NCBI GenBank assembly: GCA_019753105.1
Contig: JAIELJ010000012.1
Span: 1 to 64,000, forward strand
Direction: 5' to 3'
DNA from: Hyphomonadaceae bacterium
GTDB lineage: Bacteria; Pseudomonadota; Alphaproteobacteria; Caulobacterales; Aquidulcibacteraceae
Length of the DNA stretch: 64,000 bases
Under the pieces are notes generated by a model. It had not been told where the DNA came from, did no database searches, and worked only from the letters and a program-made list of their open reading frames with translations. How positions within the stretch are numbered: the first letter of the stretch is position 1; every line of letters starts with the position of its first letter. The translations under genes were made by a program, and so were the position numbers. Below, one piece after another: positions 44,318-53,117 of the stretch.

Positions 44318-45477
44318 GTCTGACGCTGCAGCCGCGCTTGCGGCTCGATATTGGCTGGGGCGATCTCTTCTCGGCTTTCGCGCCCGCGAGCGGCGATTGG
44401 CGCGCGAAGGTTGCTGGGCTCTTTCGGCGCCCGGCGCTGCCGTGCCTTTCCGTGCGCACCGCGTTCGACGCGCTCCTGCAAGCGATCGAGGCAAAGCCGG
44501 GCGACGAGATTGTGCTCAGCGCCGTCAACATTGAGTCCATGGCGGCGGTGGCGGAGGCGCATGGCGTCACCCTTGTGCCGGTTGATATCGATGTCCGCAC
44601 CATGGCGCCGACGGCGGAGGCGATCGATACTGCGCTCTCGCCGCGTACGCGGCTCATCTTGATTGCGCGCCTCTTCGGCGCGCGGCTTTCACTCGCGCCC
44701 TATGCCGGTGTGAAGCCGGAGGGCGTGCTGCTCGTTGAAGATTGCGCGCAAGCGTGGCGGCCGGACTTTCCGCCGAGCCCCGAAGCAGACGTGAGCTTGC
44801 TGAGCTTTGGTCCAATCAAGCGCCGCACAGCGTTGGGCGGCGCGGTCGCGCTCTTCCGTGACGCATCCCTCGCGAACAAATGCGCCGCGATCGAAGCCAG
44901 CTATGAGCCGATGTCGGAAGGCTGGTTCGTGCAGCGCGCGTTGAAGTATTGCGCCCTGAAGGTCGCGACAGCGCCGCTGCTCTATCGCGGCATACACGCC
45001 CTCGTTCAGGCGATCACGGGCGACGCCGAGAAAGCGATCGGCGCGGCCGCGCGTGGCTTCCCGCCAGGCGAGTTGCTCGTACGCCTGCGCCGCCGCCCGC
45101 CGCAGCGCCTGCTCAAATTGCTCCATCGCCGGCTGACGAGCCCTGTAAGCGACGCCGAGCGCGTCGAAGCGAACCGCGACGTGCTCGCGCGCTTGCCAAC
45201 GCCGATGGCGACGATCGCCGCCGACAATGCGGATCACCATTATTGGCTGACGCCGATCCTCTTGGATGATCCAGGTGCGGCCAGCAAAGCGCTCGTGCGG
45301 CGCGGCTATGACGCCACGCGCGGCGCTACCAGTCTGCGTGCGATCGAAACGGAGGAGCGTAAAGCGCCGCGTGCGCGTGCGCTGATGCAGCGCGTGCTCT
45401 ATCTGCCGCCGCCGTTCAAACTGAGCGCCAAACGCCGCGAAGCGTTGGCGCGCGATATACGCGAAGTGGCAGAATAA
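44314..45477 (+). CDS. DegT/DnrJ/EryC1-type PLP-dependent aminotransferase-like protein
   Basis: The 387-residue protein resembles sugar aminotransferases: GDEIVLSAVNIESMAAVAEAHG, a cofactor site with VEDCAQAW, and SFGPIKRRTALGGAV with Lys at the PLP position. The C-terminal half is divergent, with a basic helical insertion (RLRRRPPQRLLKLLHRR). It may transaminate a sugar nucleotide or be a divergent relative with another substrate. The ATG at 44314 overlaps the glucosidase stop, so the two are co-translated; a shared pathway is inferred only. Confidence 0.82.
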   Translation: MSLTLQPRLRLDIGWGDLFSAFAPASGDWRAKVAGLFRRPALPCLSVRTAFDALLQAIEAKPGDEIVLSAVNIESMAAVAEAHGVTLVPVDIDVRTMAPTAEAIDTALSPRTRLILIARLFGARLSLAPYAGVKPEGVLLVEDCAQAWRPDFPPSPEADVSLLSFGPIKRRTALGGAVALFRDASLANKCAAIEASYEPMSEGWFVQRALKYCALKVATAPLLYRGIHALVQAITGDAEKAIGAAARGFPPGELLVRLRRRPPQRLLKLLHRRLTSPVSDAERVEANRDVLARLPTPMATIAADNADHHYWLTPILLDDPGAASKALVRRGYDATRGATSLRAIETEERKAPRARALMQRVLYLPPPFKLSAKRREALARDIREVAE

Positions 45478-45510
45478 GGCGGTGCGCTAGCCTGATGCGG
45501 AGGCGACCTG

Positions 45511-45981
45511 ATGATTGTGCTCTACCATAACACACGCTCGATACGCGTGCGCTTTCTCCAGGTGCTGTTCTGGGCCGGTGCGTTTGGTTTTGCTGCCCTG
45601 GCGGTGGTCAACTACATCGATGGGCCGCAGCCGGATTCATGGCTCGTCGGCGCCATCCTCGCGCCAATCTTCGTGCTCTTTGCGCTCGGCATGGAATGGT
45701 ATCTGCGCTGTTACGTGACCAAGCTGGAGGCCTCGTCTGAGGGGCTGTGGCTCGAAACGCTATCGACGCTGGGGCGCGCGCGCACGCTTGTCGCCTGGTC
45801 CGGCGTAGAGCTCGCGGGTGTACTTCACGATCAATCCGATGACGATGAAGCGCCCACAGTCGATAACACCGCCGCCGTGTTGCGCGTCAGCGGGCGCTCA
45901 TTCTTGATCATCGATACGACCGAAGACGAATTCGACAGCGAGCAGCTCCAGCGCTTCATCGCCGCCGCGCGCGCCGCTTAG
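45511..45981 (+). CDS. Hypothetical membrane protein with cytoplasmic C-terminal domain
   Basis: The 156-residue product has two hydrophobic helices (VLFWAGAFGFAALAVV and LVGAILAPIFVLFALGM) followed by a soluble domain of about 85 residues (TKLEASSEGLWLETLSTLGRA, RVSGRSFLIIDTTEDEF) that looks like a small PH-like beta domain. I do not recognise the family with confidence. It is third in the plus-strand group after the glucosidase and DegT gene. Its stop overlaps that of the MliC-like gene by 4 bases. Confidence 0.75.
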   Translation: MIVLYHNTRSIRVRFLQVLFWAGAFGFAALAVVNYIDGPQPDSWLVGAILAPIFVLFALGMEWYLRCYVTKLEASSEGLWLETLSTLGRARTLVAWSGVELAGVLHDQSDDDEAPTVDNTAAVLRVSGRSFLIIDTTEDEFDSEQLQRFIAAARAA

Positions 45982-46328
45982 CTTCCCCGGCAGATCACGG
46001 GCGCTGCGCGACCGACTTCCCATTGGCCGGTGTCGCCACCGCCACGGAAGCCGTAGCGGCCGTTGGAGTAATAGCCTTCGCCGGCTTCCGGCAGCACCAT
46101 GGATGGGCCGCCGACAATAGCGACGCGCGCTTGGCCGTCATTCGCTTCAACAATGAGCTGTGTGCCGTCGCTGCAGCGATAGGCGATCGGGCCGTCGAGC
46201 GGGATTGGCGGCGGCGTGTTGCCGGGGCCGGGATCGCCCGGGCCAACCGGGGGCGGCAACGGCGAAGGCATCGATGCGCTCGCGCAGGCGGAAACAAGAA
46301 GCAGAACGCTCAAAGCCAGAACGCGCAT
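45978..46328 (-). CDS. MliC-like lipoprotein (lysozyme-inhibitor fold)
   Basis: The 116-residue product has a lipoprotein signal (MRVLALSVLLLVSAC), a Pro/Gly-rich linker and an MliC/PliC-type domain. That domain has YRCSDGTQLIVEANDGQARV, VLPEAGEGYYSNGRYGFRGG, WEVGRAAPVICRG and the two Cys expected for the disulfide. MliC proteins inhibit c-type lysozyme in the periplasm; activity here is inferred. It lies 10 bp after the stop side of the pyr operon on the same strand. Confidence 0.78.
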   Translation of the reverse strand: MRVLALSVLLLVSACASASMPSPLPPPVGPGDPGPGNTPPPIPLDGPIAYRCSDGTQLIVEANDGQARVAIVGGPSMVLPEAGEGYYSNGRYGFRGGGDTGQWEVGRAAPVICRGS

Positions 46329-46337
46329 CGCAAACTC

Positions 46338-47618
46338 CTATGCAGGAAAAATCGTCTTACCAGAGATAAACGTCCGTTTGACGGCGCCTTGAAGGAGCTT
46401 TTCGTCGAACGGGCTGTTGTTCGATTTGGACTTGAGCTTGTCGGAGTCCAGCCGGAACGGCGTACCAATGTCGATAAGGATAATGTCGGCGGGCGCGCCT
46501 TTGGTCAGACGGCCCTGTGGCAGCTTCATCAGTTCGGCGGGCTTCAGCGTCATCGCGCGGATCAGCGCCGGCAACGCCACATCTTCATTGTGCGCCAGCG
46601 TCAGCGCCGCCGGCAGCAATGTTTCCAACCCGACAGCGCCGAACGCCGCTTCCTCGAACGGCAAGCGCTTGTCTTCGGCCTGCTGCGGATCGTGGCCGGA
46701 TACGATCACATCGATCAGCCCATCGGCCACCGCCTGCACCAGCGCGCGGCGATCATCCTCGCTGCGCAGTGGCGGCGAGAGCTTGGCGAAGCTGCGATAG
46801 CCATCGACGTCCTGCTCATTCAGCACGAGGTGATGGACGTTGACGCTCGCGAACGCCTTCACGCCCCGCTCCTTAGCGCGCTTCAGCGCGGGCAGAGTGC
46901 GCGCGGCGGAGAGCATGTCGAGCAGGAGCCTGCCGCCGGTGATCTCGGCCAGCGTGAGATCACGCTCAGCCATGATCGATTCCGCGGCGGCGGGAATGCC
47001 GGGCAAACCAAGCCGCGCGGCAAGCTCGCCTTCGTGCATCACGCCGCCTTCGGCGAGATATGGATCCTCAGGCCGGTGGGCGATCAGCGCATCAAACGCG
47101 CTCGCATACGAAAGCGCGCGGCGCAGTACGCGGCTTGAAGTGATCGGCTTGTCGCCATTGGTGAAATAGGCCGCGCCCGCTTCGGCCATCAGGCCGATCT
47201 CGGTCATCAACTCGCCGTCGAGATGCTTGGTGAGCGCTGCCGCCGGCAGGATGTGCACGCCGCCGGAGCGATCAACGCCGCGGCGAAGCACGAAATCGAT
47301 CAAGCTTTGATCGTCGAGCACCGGCGTGGTGTGCGGCATCATCACCATCGTGGTGACGCCGCCAGCTGCTGCTGCACGGCCCGCGGATTTGAACGTCTCT
47401 TTGTGCTCAGCGCCCGGTTCGCCGATGGTGACACGCATGTCGATGAGGCCGGGTGATACGTGGGCGCCATCGGCATCGATGATCTCGGCGCCATCCGGCG
47501 CGCTGGTTACGGCGCCAACGTCGAGGATTTTGTCCGTAAAGAGAATCGCACCGGTCTCGACCTTGTTCTTCGCAGGGTCGATCAGCTTGGCGTTGCGGAT
47601 GAGAGTGGGTTTGGTCAT
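46338..47618 (-). CDS. pyrX: Catalytically inactive dihydroorotase homologue (PyrX/PyrC')
   Basis: The 426-residue protein has the amidohydrolase fold of dihydroorotase, but the metal-binding HxH is lost. Where active enzymes read GLIDMHVHLREPG, this reads GLIDMRVTIGEPG. The second metal region (VSGHDPQQAEDK instead of the usual STDHAP) is also altered. In other bacteria such inactive partners form a dodecamer with aspartate transcarbamoylase PyrB. Its position behind pyrB fits this role. A separate active dihydroorotase is expected elsewhere in the genome. Confidence 0.9.
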   Translation of the reverse strand: MTKPTLIRNAKLIDPAKNKVETGAILFTDKILDVGAVTSAPDGAEIIDADGAHVSPGLIDMRVTIGEPGAEHKETFKSAGRAAAAGGVTTMVMMPHTTPVLDDQSLIDFVLRRGVDRSGGVHILPAAALTKHLDGELMTEIGLMAEAGAAYFTNGDKPITSSRVLRRALSYASAFDALIAHRPEDPYLAEGGVMHEGELAARLGLPGIPAAAESIMAERDLTLAEITGGRLLLDMLSAARTLPALKRAKERGVKAFASVNVHHLVLNEQDVDGYRSFAKLSPPLRSEDDRRALVQAVADGLIDVIVSGHDPQQAEDKRLPFEEAAFGAVGLETLLPAALTLAHNEDVALPALIRAMTLKPAELMKLPQGRLTKGAPADIILIDIGTPFRLDSDKLKSKSNNSPFDEKLLQGAVKRTFISGKTIFPA

Positions 47619-47619
47619 G

Positions 47620-47763
47620 TCAGCGTTTCTTCATCGCGACGTTGAGCGTCGTCGAGAACGCGAGTGCGATAATAAACGGCACCCAGATCGGCAGATCGCC
47701 AAGGCCTTCCGCGTCGAGCGCAGTGGCAAGGTGATCGTCCACGCACCACCAGAGCAGAAACAT
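47620..47763 (-). CDS. 47-residue membrane microprotein between pyrB and pyrX
   Basis: ATG 47763 follows the pyrB stop by 5 bases, and its TGA lies one base before the pyrX ATG. The product (MFLLWWCVDDHLATAL, then LPIWVPFIIALAFSTTLNVAMKKR) has one clear hydrophobic helix and a basic end. The frame also has an in-frame GTG two codons earlier. It fills the whole gap between two conserved genes, which supports translation. The function is unknown. Confidence 0.62.
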   Translation of the reverse strand: MFLLWWCVDDHLATALDAEGLGDLPIWVPFIIALAFSTTLNVAMKKR

Positions 47764-47768
47764 CCACA

Positions 47769-48761
47769 CTAGCGCGCTCCTTCGTTGCTGCCGCTTTCGG
47801 CGAGCGCTTCGAGCACGGCCATGCGCACGGCGACGCCCATGCGCACCTGGGTTTCTATGAGCGAGACGTCTGGGTTGTCCGCCACCGAGCTATCGATCTC
47901 GACGCCGCGGTTCATCGGCCCTGGGTGCATGACGAGCGCGCCGGGTTTGGCGTAGCGGAGCTTGTCTTCGTCCAGGCCATAGAACCAGAAGAACTCGCGC
48001 GGGCTCGGGAAGAAGCCGCCTGTCATGCGCTCGCGCTGTACGCGCAGCATCATCACGACATCTGCGCCTGCGAGACCATCCTTCATCGAATGATGCACCT
48101 CCGCGCCCCAACGATCGGCGCCGATCGGCATCAAAGTCGGTGGGCCAACGAGTCGGACGCGTGCGCCCAGAATGTTCAACAGCGCCACGTTCGAGCGTGC
48201 GACGCGGCTGTGCAGCACGTCGCCGCAAATCGCGATGGTGAGGCCTTCAATGTCGCCAAGCCGATCACGGATCGTGAACGCGTCCAGCAGAGCCTGCGTC
48301 GGATGCTCGTGCTTGCCGTCGCCGGCATTGATCACTGCGCAGCCGACTTTCTGTGAGAGCAGCTCAACCGCGCCCGAAGAGCCATGCCGCACCACCAGCA
48401 GATCCGGCCGCATCGCGTTCAGCGTCGTCGCGGTGTCGATCAGCGTCTCGCCCTTCGCCACCGAAGAGCTCTTCACGCTCATGTTCACGACGTCAGCGCC
48501 CATGCGCTTGCCGGCCAGTTCGAACGAACTCTGCGTTCTTGTGGAATTCTCGAAGAAAAGATTGATCAGGGTGCGCCCGCGCAGCGTGTCGAGCTTCTTG
48601 ATCTTCTGCTCGGCTAAGGGCGCGAAGTATTCGGCGCGATCCAGCAGGCTGGTGGCTTCGAAACGATCCAGGTCGGATATGGCCAACAGATGCTTTTTAC
48701 GAAAACGGACGGGGCTAGATCGCGCTTCGTTTTTCTTCACGCCAGTCGGTCGCTGAGCCAT
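47769..48761 (-). CDS. pyrB: Aspartate carbamoyltransferase catalytic chain
   Basis: The 330-residue enzyme shows the carbamoyl-phosphate site [20 protein letters not shown], the 80s-loop [10 protein letters not shown], the Gln site [11 protein letters not shown] and the end [11 protein letters not shown]. It makes carbamoyl-aspartate in pyrimidine synthesis. It starts with a basic N-terminal extension of about 20 residues. It heads pyrB-microprotein-pyrX. Confidence 0.96.
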   Translation of the reverse strand: MAQRPTGVKKNEARSSPVRFRKKHLLAISDLDRFEATSLLDRAEYFAPLAEQKIKKLDTLRGRTLINLFFENSTRTQSSFELAGKRMGADVVNMSVKSSSVAKGETLIDTATTLNAMRPDLLVVRHGSSGAVELLSQKVGCAVINAGDGKHEHPTQALLDAFTIRDRLGDIEGLTIAICGDVLHSRVARSNVALLNILGARVRLVGPPTLMPIGADRWGAEVHHSMKDGLAGADVVMMLRVQRERMTGGFFPSPREFFWFYGLDEDKLRYAKPGALVMHPGPMNRGVEIDSSVADNPDVSLIETQVRMGVAVRMAVLEALAESGSNEGAR

Positions 48762-48917
48762 GCGCGCTTGTTAAGCCTTGTGTCTGCTTCGCCGCAAGCG
48801 CGGCGAGAAGAAGGCGGGGATAATCGTTTCATCCTCATTGGCGCCACGGACTCGGTGCTGTACTCCATTTGTTCTGTTTGCGGCCTGGGCGGGTTTCGGA
48901 CTGAGTAGGAGTTGCGG

Positions 48918-49163
48918 ATGAAGACGCATCCCAAGCGTGAAGACACGGGCAGCCCGGCGCTGAAGCCGGTGGGGCTGGCCATGGCGGCCGTCGTGGCCGG
49001 TCTCGGCGCGCAGGCGCAGGCCGCTGAGGCCCTCGCACCGCTCGAGCCCGCCAGCCGCACCCAAGCCTACGCGATTGATCCGACGAACCATCCTGGCTTC
49101 GAAGAAGATGCCGACATGATCGTCGGCCCCAGCGCGCCTGTGGCGCCGTTTGGGGAGCGCTAG
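48918..49163 (+). CDS. Small exported-like hypothetical protein
   Basis: ATG 48918 (AGGAG 8 bases upstream) gives 81 residues: a long basic start (MKTHPKREDTGSPALKP), a hydrophobic segment (VGLAMAAVVAGLGAQAQA) with a possible signal-peptidase site, and a polar remainder. I see no family. Its stop overlaps the stop of the topoisomerase IB gene. Confidence 0.65.
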   Translation: MKTHPKREDTGSPALKPVGLAMAAVVAGLGAQAQAAEALAPLEPASRTQAYAIDPTNHPGFEEDADMIVGPSAPVAPFGER

Positions 49164-50185
49164 CTGCGACTCGCCGTGCGGCGGCGGGGCTTGTGATCCA
49201 AGAACGCCAGCACCGACGCTTCGTGCGGCGATAACCCCACGCGCTTTGTACGGGGCAGCTTAAGCTCGCCCGCGAGGTACGCATCCATCAGACCCGGATG
49301 GATGTAACACTTTCGGCAAATCGCCGGCGTGTTGCCAAGACTTTGCGAAACGGTCGTCACCGCTGCTTTGATGTTCGCCTTCGCTAGCGTCTGCGTGGCC
49401 GCCTCGCCAAGTTCTTGGAGCGCGGCGGCGGCGAGCACGGTTCCGCCCCAGGTGCGGAAGTCTTTCGCGGTGATCTCCTCGCCGAGATATGCGTTCACAT
49501 CAGTGGAGGTGACACGTTGTATCTCGCCGTTTTCATCCTCGTACTGAAAAAGGCGCTGGCCAGGCAATTCTTGCGCGGCTTTGACGATTTTCGCTACGCG
49601 GCGGTCTCGCACTGTTAGCCGCCAGCTCTTGCCCGACTTGCCGGTGAAGACGAAACGCAGCGTGTCGCCTTCGACCTTCGCATGCTGGTCCTTCAGCGTG
49701 GTGAGGCCATAGCTCTTATTGGTCTTGGCATACTCGTCATTTCCGACGCGAATAAGCGTGGTGTCGAGAAGATGCGCGATCGCCGCGAGCACTTTATCAC
49801 GCGGCAGGCCGCGCTTGCGCATATCGGCGTCGATGCGTTTGCGGAGCACCGGCAACGCTTGCGCGAACGTCGCCAGCCGATCGAACTTCGCCGCTTCGCG
49901 CACTTCGCGGAAGCGTGGGTGGTAGCGGTGCTGTTTGCGCCCGCGCGCGTCGCGGCCGGTGGCTTGGAGGTGTCCGTCGGGATTGGCGCTGATCCAGACA
50001 TCGGTCCAAGCCGGGGGGATCGCGAGCGACTTGATGCGCGCCAACGTCGCGGTGTCGCGCACCGCGCGGCCTTGCTGGTTGCGGTAGCTGAAGCCTGCGC
50101 CGGAGCGCTTGCGCGAAAGCCCGGCATCCTCGCTCGTCACATAGACGAGGCCGGCGTGCTTGGCGGTGGCGTTTCCTGGCGGCAT
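49160..50185 (-). CDS. DNA topoisomerase IB (poxvirus-like)
   Basis: The 341-residue protein has the bacterial topoisomerase IB N-terminal fold (IPPAWTDVWISANPDGHLQATG, RDARGRKQHRYHPRF) and the catalytic tyrosine-recombinase-like core: Arg/Lys in RVGNDEYAKTNKSYGLTTLK, the HxxR-type region TWGGTVLAAAAL, and Tyr in RKCYIHPGLMDAY. It relaxes both supercoil signs. It coexists with topA about 9 kb away, as in many alphaproteobacteria. Confidence 0.93.
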   Translation of the reverse strand: MPPGNATAKHAGLVYVTSEDAGLSRKRSGAGFSYRNQQGRAVRDTATLARIKSLAIPPAWTDVWISANPDGHLQATGRDARGRKQHRYHPRFREVREAAKFDRLATFAQALPVLRKRIDADMRKRGLPRDKVLAAIAHLLDTTLIRVGNDEYAKTNKSYGLTTLKDQHAKVEGDTLRFVFTGKSGKSWRLTVRDRRVAKIVKAAQELPGQRLFQYEDENGEIQRVTSTDVNAYLGEEITAKDFRTWGGTVLAAAALQELGEAATQTLAKANIKAAVTTVSQSLGNTPAICRKCYIHPGLMDAYLAGELKLPRTKRVGLSPHEASVLAFLDHKPRRRTASRS

Positions 50186-50225
50186 GGCCGAGGGAAATCC
50201 ACAAGGCCAGACCCAGGTTCCCGGT

Positions 50226-51143
50226 TCACGGCAGCGTCAAGCCGATGACCAGCGGCATGGTGATAAACGAGAGAATGGTCGTCGCTGTGATGATCGCCGC
50301 CACCAATTGCGCGTCGCCGCCCATCTCGCGCGCCAGCGTATAGCCGGCGGCAGCTGTAGGCGTGGCGCCTAATCCCGCCGCCACCGCTGCCTCAAGCGGG
50401 CCAGCGCCCGCCAAGGTCACGCCGGTAAAGAGGATGGCGGGCATCAGCAGCAGCTTAAACGCCGATGCAAACGCCACGCGCACGCCGGATGTCCGCAACG
50501 CGCCGAAATCCAGCCCCGCGCCCACGCAAATCACCGCGACGGGCATGGCCGCGTCGCCGAGCAGATCGAGCGCGTGGGAGAGTGGGCCGAAATCATGAAA
50601 GCCGGCAAGGTTCACGGCGATGCCTGCGGCGCACGAAAGAATGAGCGGATTGGCGATGATCTGATCGAGCACCGCGCGCCATGAGTCCGCACGTGACGAA
50701 CCCCAGCGCGCCAGCACCATCACGCAAACGACGTTCATCGTCAGCACAAGCGGTCCAAACGCGATGCCTATGAGATCGAGCCCTTCTTGCCCGTATAAAG
50801 GCAACGCGGCCGCAAGCAGCACAAAGCCGTTCCAGCGCAGCGAGCCTTGAAAGACGCTGGTGAACGCAGGCCCGTCGCTTTTAAAGAACACACGTGTGGC
50901 GAGGCCGAGAGCCACAGCAAAGAGCACGCCGCCGAGAATGCCGATCAGGAACGGCCCCGCGCCGCGCGATGCGAAGTCCGCGCCCGATGTCAGCGTGAAC
51001 AGAAACGCCGGATAGAGGACGAAATAGCCAAACCGGTTCACCGCGCCAAAGGCTTCCGGCGTCGCCAGTTTTCCGGCGCGCGCAGCGTAGCCAATGGCGA
51101 TCAGAATGAAGACCGGCGCAAGACCCGTGAGAAGCGGACTCAA
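50226..51143 (-). CDS. AEC-family (auxin efflux carrier-like) transporter
   Basis: The 305-residue protein has ten hydrophobic segments, with the typical N-terminal LTGLAPVFILIAIGYAARAG and the crossing regions ACAAGIAVNLAG-like SCAAGIAVNLAGF and GLGATPTAAAGYTLAREMGG. AEC carriers move organic acids or other small anions. The start overlaps the ruvX stop by 4 bases, so it is translated after ruvX. The substrate is unknown. Confidence 0.9.
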   Translation of the reverse strand: MSPLLTGLAPVFILIAIGYAARAGKLATPEAFGAVNRFGYFVLYPAFLFTLTSGADFASRGAGPFLIGILGGVLFAVALGLATRVFFKSDGPAFTSVFQGSLRWNGFVLLAAALPLYGQEGLDLIGIAFGPLVLTMNVVCVMVLARWGSSRADSWRAVLDQIIANPLILSCAAGIAVNLAGFHDFGPLSHALDLLGDAAMPVAVICVGAGLDFGALRTSGVRVAFASAFKLLLMPAILFTGVTLAGAGPLEAAVAAGLGATPTAAAGYTLAREMGGDAQLVAAIITATTILSFITMPLVIGLTLP

Positions 51144-51610
51144 ACCCGCCGCTCCTGCATCGCGTCGATTGCGCCTTGCAGCATGTAAGCAGCCGCCATC
51201 TTGTCCACGACCTCGCTGCGGCGTTTTCGCGTCGTGTCGCCTTCAAGCAGCGTTCGCGTCACCGCCGCGGTCGAGAGCCGCTCGTCCCACATCAGTAGCG
51301 GCACATCGCGCTTGGCGATCAGATTGCGCGCAAAGGCTCGCGCGCTTTGAGCAGCGGGGCCGGAGGAGCCATCCATGTTGAGCGGCAGCCCGATGACAAG
51401 CCCTGCGCACTGGCGTGAGTCATAGAGCTTGAGCAGGGCTTCGGCGTCAGCCGCAAACTTGCTCCTGGCGATCGTGTCCAGCGAGGAAGCGATCATCCGC
51501 GTCAGATCGCTGATCGCCACGCCGATCCTTTTTTCGCCCGGATCAACCCCCAGGATCGCGGCGCGCGCCGGCAGAGCGGCGGCGAAGTCGGGGAGATCGA
51601 GCATGGGCAT
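51140..51610 (-). CDS. ruvX: Holliday-junction resolvase-like RuvX (YqgF)
   Basis: The 156-residue RNase-H-fold protein has ILGVDPGEKRIGVAISD with the first catalytic Asp, GLPLNMDGSSGPAAQ and LLMWDERLSTAA, the full YqgF set. It acts in 16S rRNA 5'-end maturation and/or junction resolution. It is divergent from the lipoprotein-gatC group, which matches the ruvX-gatCAB neighbourhood of alphaproteobacteria. Confidence 0.94.
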   Translation of the reverse strand: MPMLDLPDFAAALPARAAILGVDPGEKRIGVAISDLTRMIASSLDTIARSKFAADAEALLKLYDSRQCAGLVIGLPLNMDGSSGPAAQSARAFARNLIAKRDVPLLMWDERLSTAAVTRTLLEGDTTRKRRSEVVDKMAAAYMLQGAIDAMQERRV

Positions 51611-51674
51611 TGAAAAGCTGTCATCCCATCGGCGCGTGCTTGCGTCCGGTCAAGCGCCAGCCTTCAATCGGGGC

Positions 51675-52076
51675 ATGAAACAGCTCCTCGCCATCGCCGC
51701 GCTCGCCACGCTTGCCGCCTGCGCCTCGCCAGCCCCCACGCCGACCGCCGGCGGGCTCGCAATCGGGCATGATCTTTCCTGCAACGCCAGTGAAGTGGTG
51801 CGCGGCGACAGCCCGCCGATGACGATCTACATTTCGCTGGAAGTCCCCAATAATGGCGGCGAAGGCAATTTCTGCATCGCGACCGGGTGCGAGGACGCGG
51901 TGTTCGAGCCTGCCCGGTCAGCCAGCGGCTTTGCTGCGACGATGCGGACGAATGACCGCACCAATTGGAGCGCCAACCTAGAGATTGATCGCAATTTGCG
52001 CTCGTTCACGCTCCGCCAGACGGATTCCGAGGGCGTCAGCCTCTGGAGAGGAACGTGCAACGCCGCCGGCTCTTGA
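51675..52076 (+). CDS. Small lipoprotein
   Basis: The 133-residue product begins MKQLLAIAALATLAAC, a lipoprotein signal, and continues with Pro/Thr residues and a beta-rich domain with four further Cys (DLSCNAS, NFCIATGCED, RGTCNAAGS). I do not recognise a family. It lies between ruvX and gatC. The open frame back to 51429 overlaps ruvX and is rejected. Confidence 0.75.
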   Translation: MKQLLAIAALATLAACASPAPTPTAGGLAIGHDLSCNASEVVRGDSPPMTIYISLEVPNNGGEGNFCIATGCEDAVFEPARSASGFAATMRTNDRTNWSANLEIDRNLRSFTLRQTDSEGVSLWRGTCNAAGS

Positions 52077-52108
52077 AGCCCTAGGCGTGCACTGCTAGCC
52101 CCACGCCT

Positions 52109-52399
52109 ATGTCAATTGATGAAAACACTGTCCGCAAGGTCGCCAAACTGGCGCGTCTTGCGCTGCCCGAAGAGCGCGTGAAGCCGATGGCCGATGAGCT
52201 GAACGGCATCATGGCCTGGATCGAGCAACTCAACGAAGTCGATGTCGAAGGCGTCGAGCCGATGACGAGCGCTGTCGAGGGGCTCTCGCTGCCGATGCGG
52301 GAAGATGTCGTGACCGCGGGCAACGATCCGCAGAAGGTGCTGAAGAACGCGCCGAAGAGTGAGGACGGATTCTTCGTGGTTCCGAAAGTGGTCGAGTGA
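52109..52399 (+). CDS. gatC: Aspartyl/glutamyl-tRNA amidotransferase subunit C
   Basis: The 96-residue protein matches GatC over its length (DENTVRKVAKLARLALPEE, IMAWIEQLNEVDVEGVEPM, LPMREDVVTAGNDPQKVLKN, ending FFVVPKVVE). It stabilises the GatCAB complex that converts Glu-tRNA(Gln) to Gln-tRNA(Gln). It overlaps the next gene by GTGA. Two extra genes separate it from gatA. Confidence 0.96.
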   Translation: MSIDENTVRKVAKLARLALPEERVKPMADELNGIMAWIEQLNEVDVEGVEPMTSAVEGLSLPMREDVVTAGNDPQKVLKNAPKSEDGFFVVPKVVE

Positions 52400-52650
52400 G
52401 CAGGAAGGACACGCAGAAGCTTTTGCGATGCCTGTGCTGTCGCTCAAGGACGGTCCCAGCCGGCCTCAATGCCGTTTGCCTCGTTTGTTTCTGGGAAGAG
52501 TGCTCGCTCGCTGACCAAGAGCCCGACAGGCCATTCGGGGCGAACAGTGTTTCGCTCAATGAAGCCCGCGCCAACTTCAACAAGTTCGGCGCGTCACAAG
52601 AGAAGTTCATTCCACTGGTCCGCGATGCGTTAGTGGGCGAACGGTCTTGA
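52396..52650 (+). CDS. Cys-rich CPCC-family protein
   Basis: The 84-residue protein starts with GTG overlapping the gatC stop. It has CLCCRSRTV, CLVCFWEECS and the family end GANSVSLNEARANFNKFGAS. This fits the cysteine-rich CPCC family, with one Cys-Leu-Cys-Cys instead of Cys-Pro-Cys-Cys. It probably binds zinc. The biochemical role of the family is unknown. It is sandwiched between gatC and a GNAT gene. Confidence 0.85.
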   Translation: MSRKDTQKLLRCLCCRSRTVPAGLNAVCLVCFWEECSLADQEPDRPFGANSVSLNEARANFNKFGASQEKFIPLVRDALVGERS

Positions 52651-53117
52651 GCTTTACCATCGCCACCGAAACGCCGCTTTCCGATGACGTCCGCGCGCTG
52701 GTAAAGGCGTTGAACACTTGGGCGCTCGAGCAAACACCGCGTGAGTTCACGCATCACATGACTGTCGAGCAAATGGCCGCGCCGGACACGACAGTGTTCA
52801 TCGCCAGAAGCGATGACGGCCAAGCGATCGGCATGGGCGCGTTGAAGCGCCACGGTGAAGGCCTGGGTGAGGTGAAGCGCATGTTCACGCTCCCAACTGC
52901 GCGCGGTAGCGGCCTCGCTGGCGAGATCGTGGGCCGCATTGAAACGCTGGCGCGAAGTGAGGGCCTGCAGCGCCTCGCGCTTGAGACTGGCGCTGTCGAG
53001 AGCTTCGCGTCGGCTTGGCGCGTCTATGAGCGCGCCGGTTTTCAACGCTGTGGCGCGTTTCTCGATTATCCCGCCGATAGCCCGCACAACATCTACTACG
53101 AAAAGCACCTCACCTGA
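52647..53117 (+). CDS. GNAT-family N-acetyltransferase
   Basis: The 156-residue GNAT protein starts with TTG at 52647 overlapping the CPCC stop. It has the acetyl-CoA motif ([20 protein letters not shown], with R-x-x-G-x-G replaced by ARGSGLA), [20 protein letters not shown] and a final AGFQRCGAF. It acetylates an unknown amine. Its stop shares a base with the gatA ATG (TGATG), so it is part of the gat operon. Confidence 0.9.
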   Translation: MSFTIATETPLSDDVRALVKALNTWALEQTPREFTHHMTVEQMAAPDTTVFIARSDDGQAIGMGALKRHGEGLGEVKRMFTLPTARGSGLAGEIVGRIETLARSEGLQRLALETGAVESFASAWRVYERAGFQRCGAFLDYPADSPHNIYYEKHLT

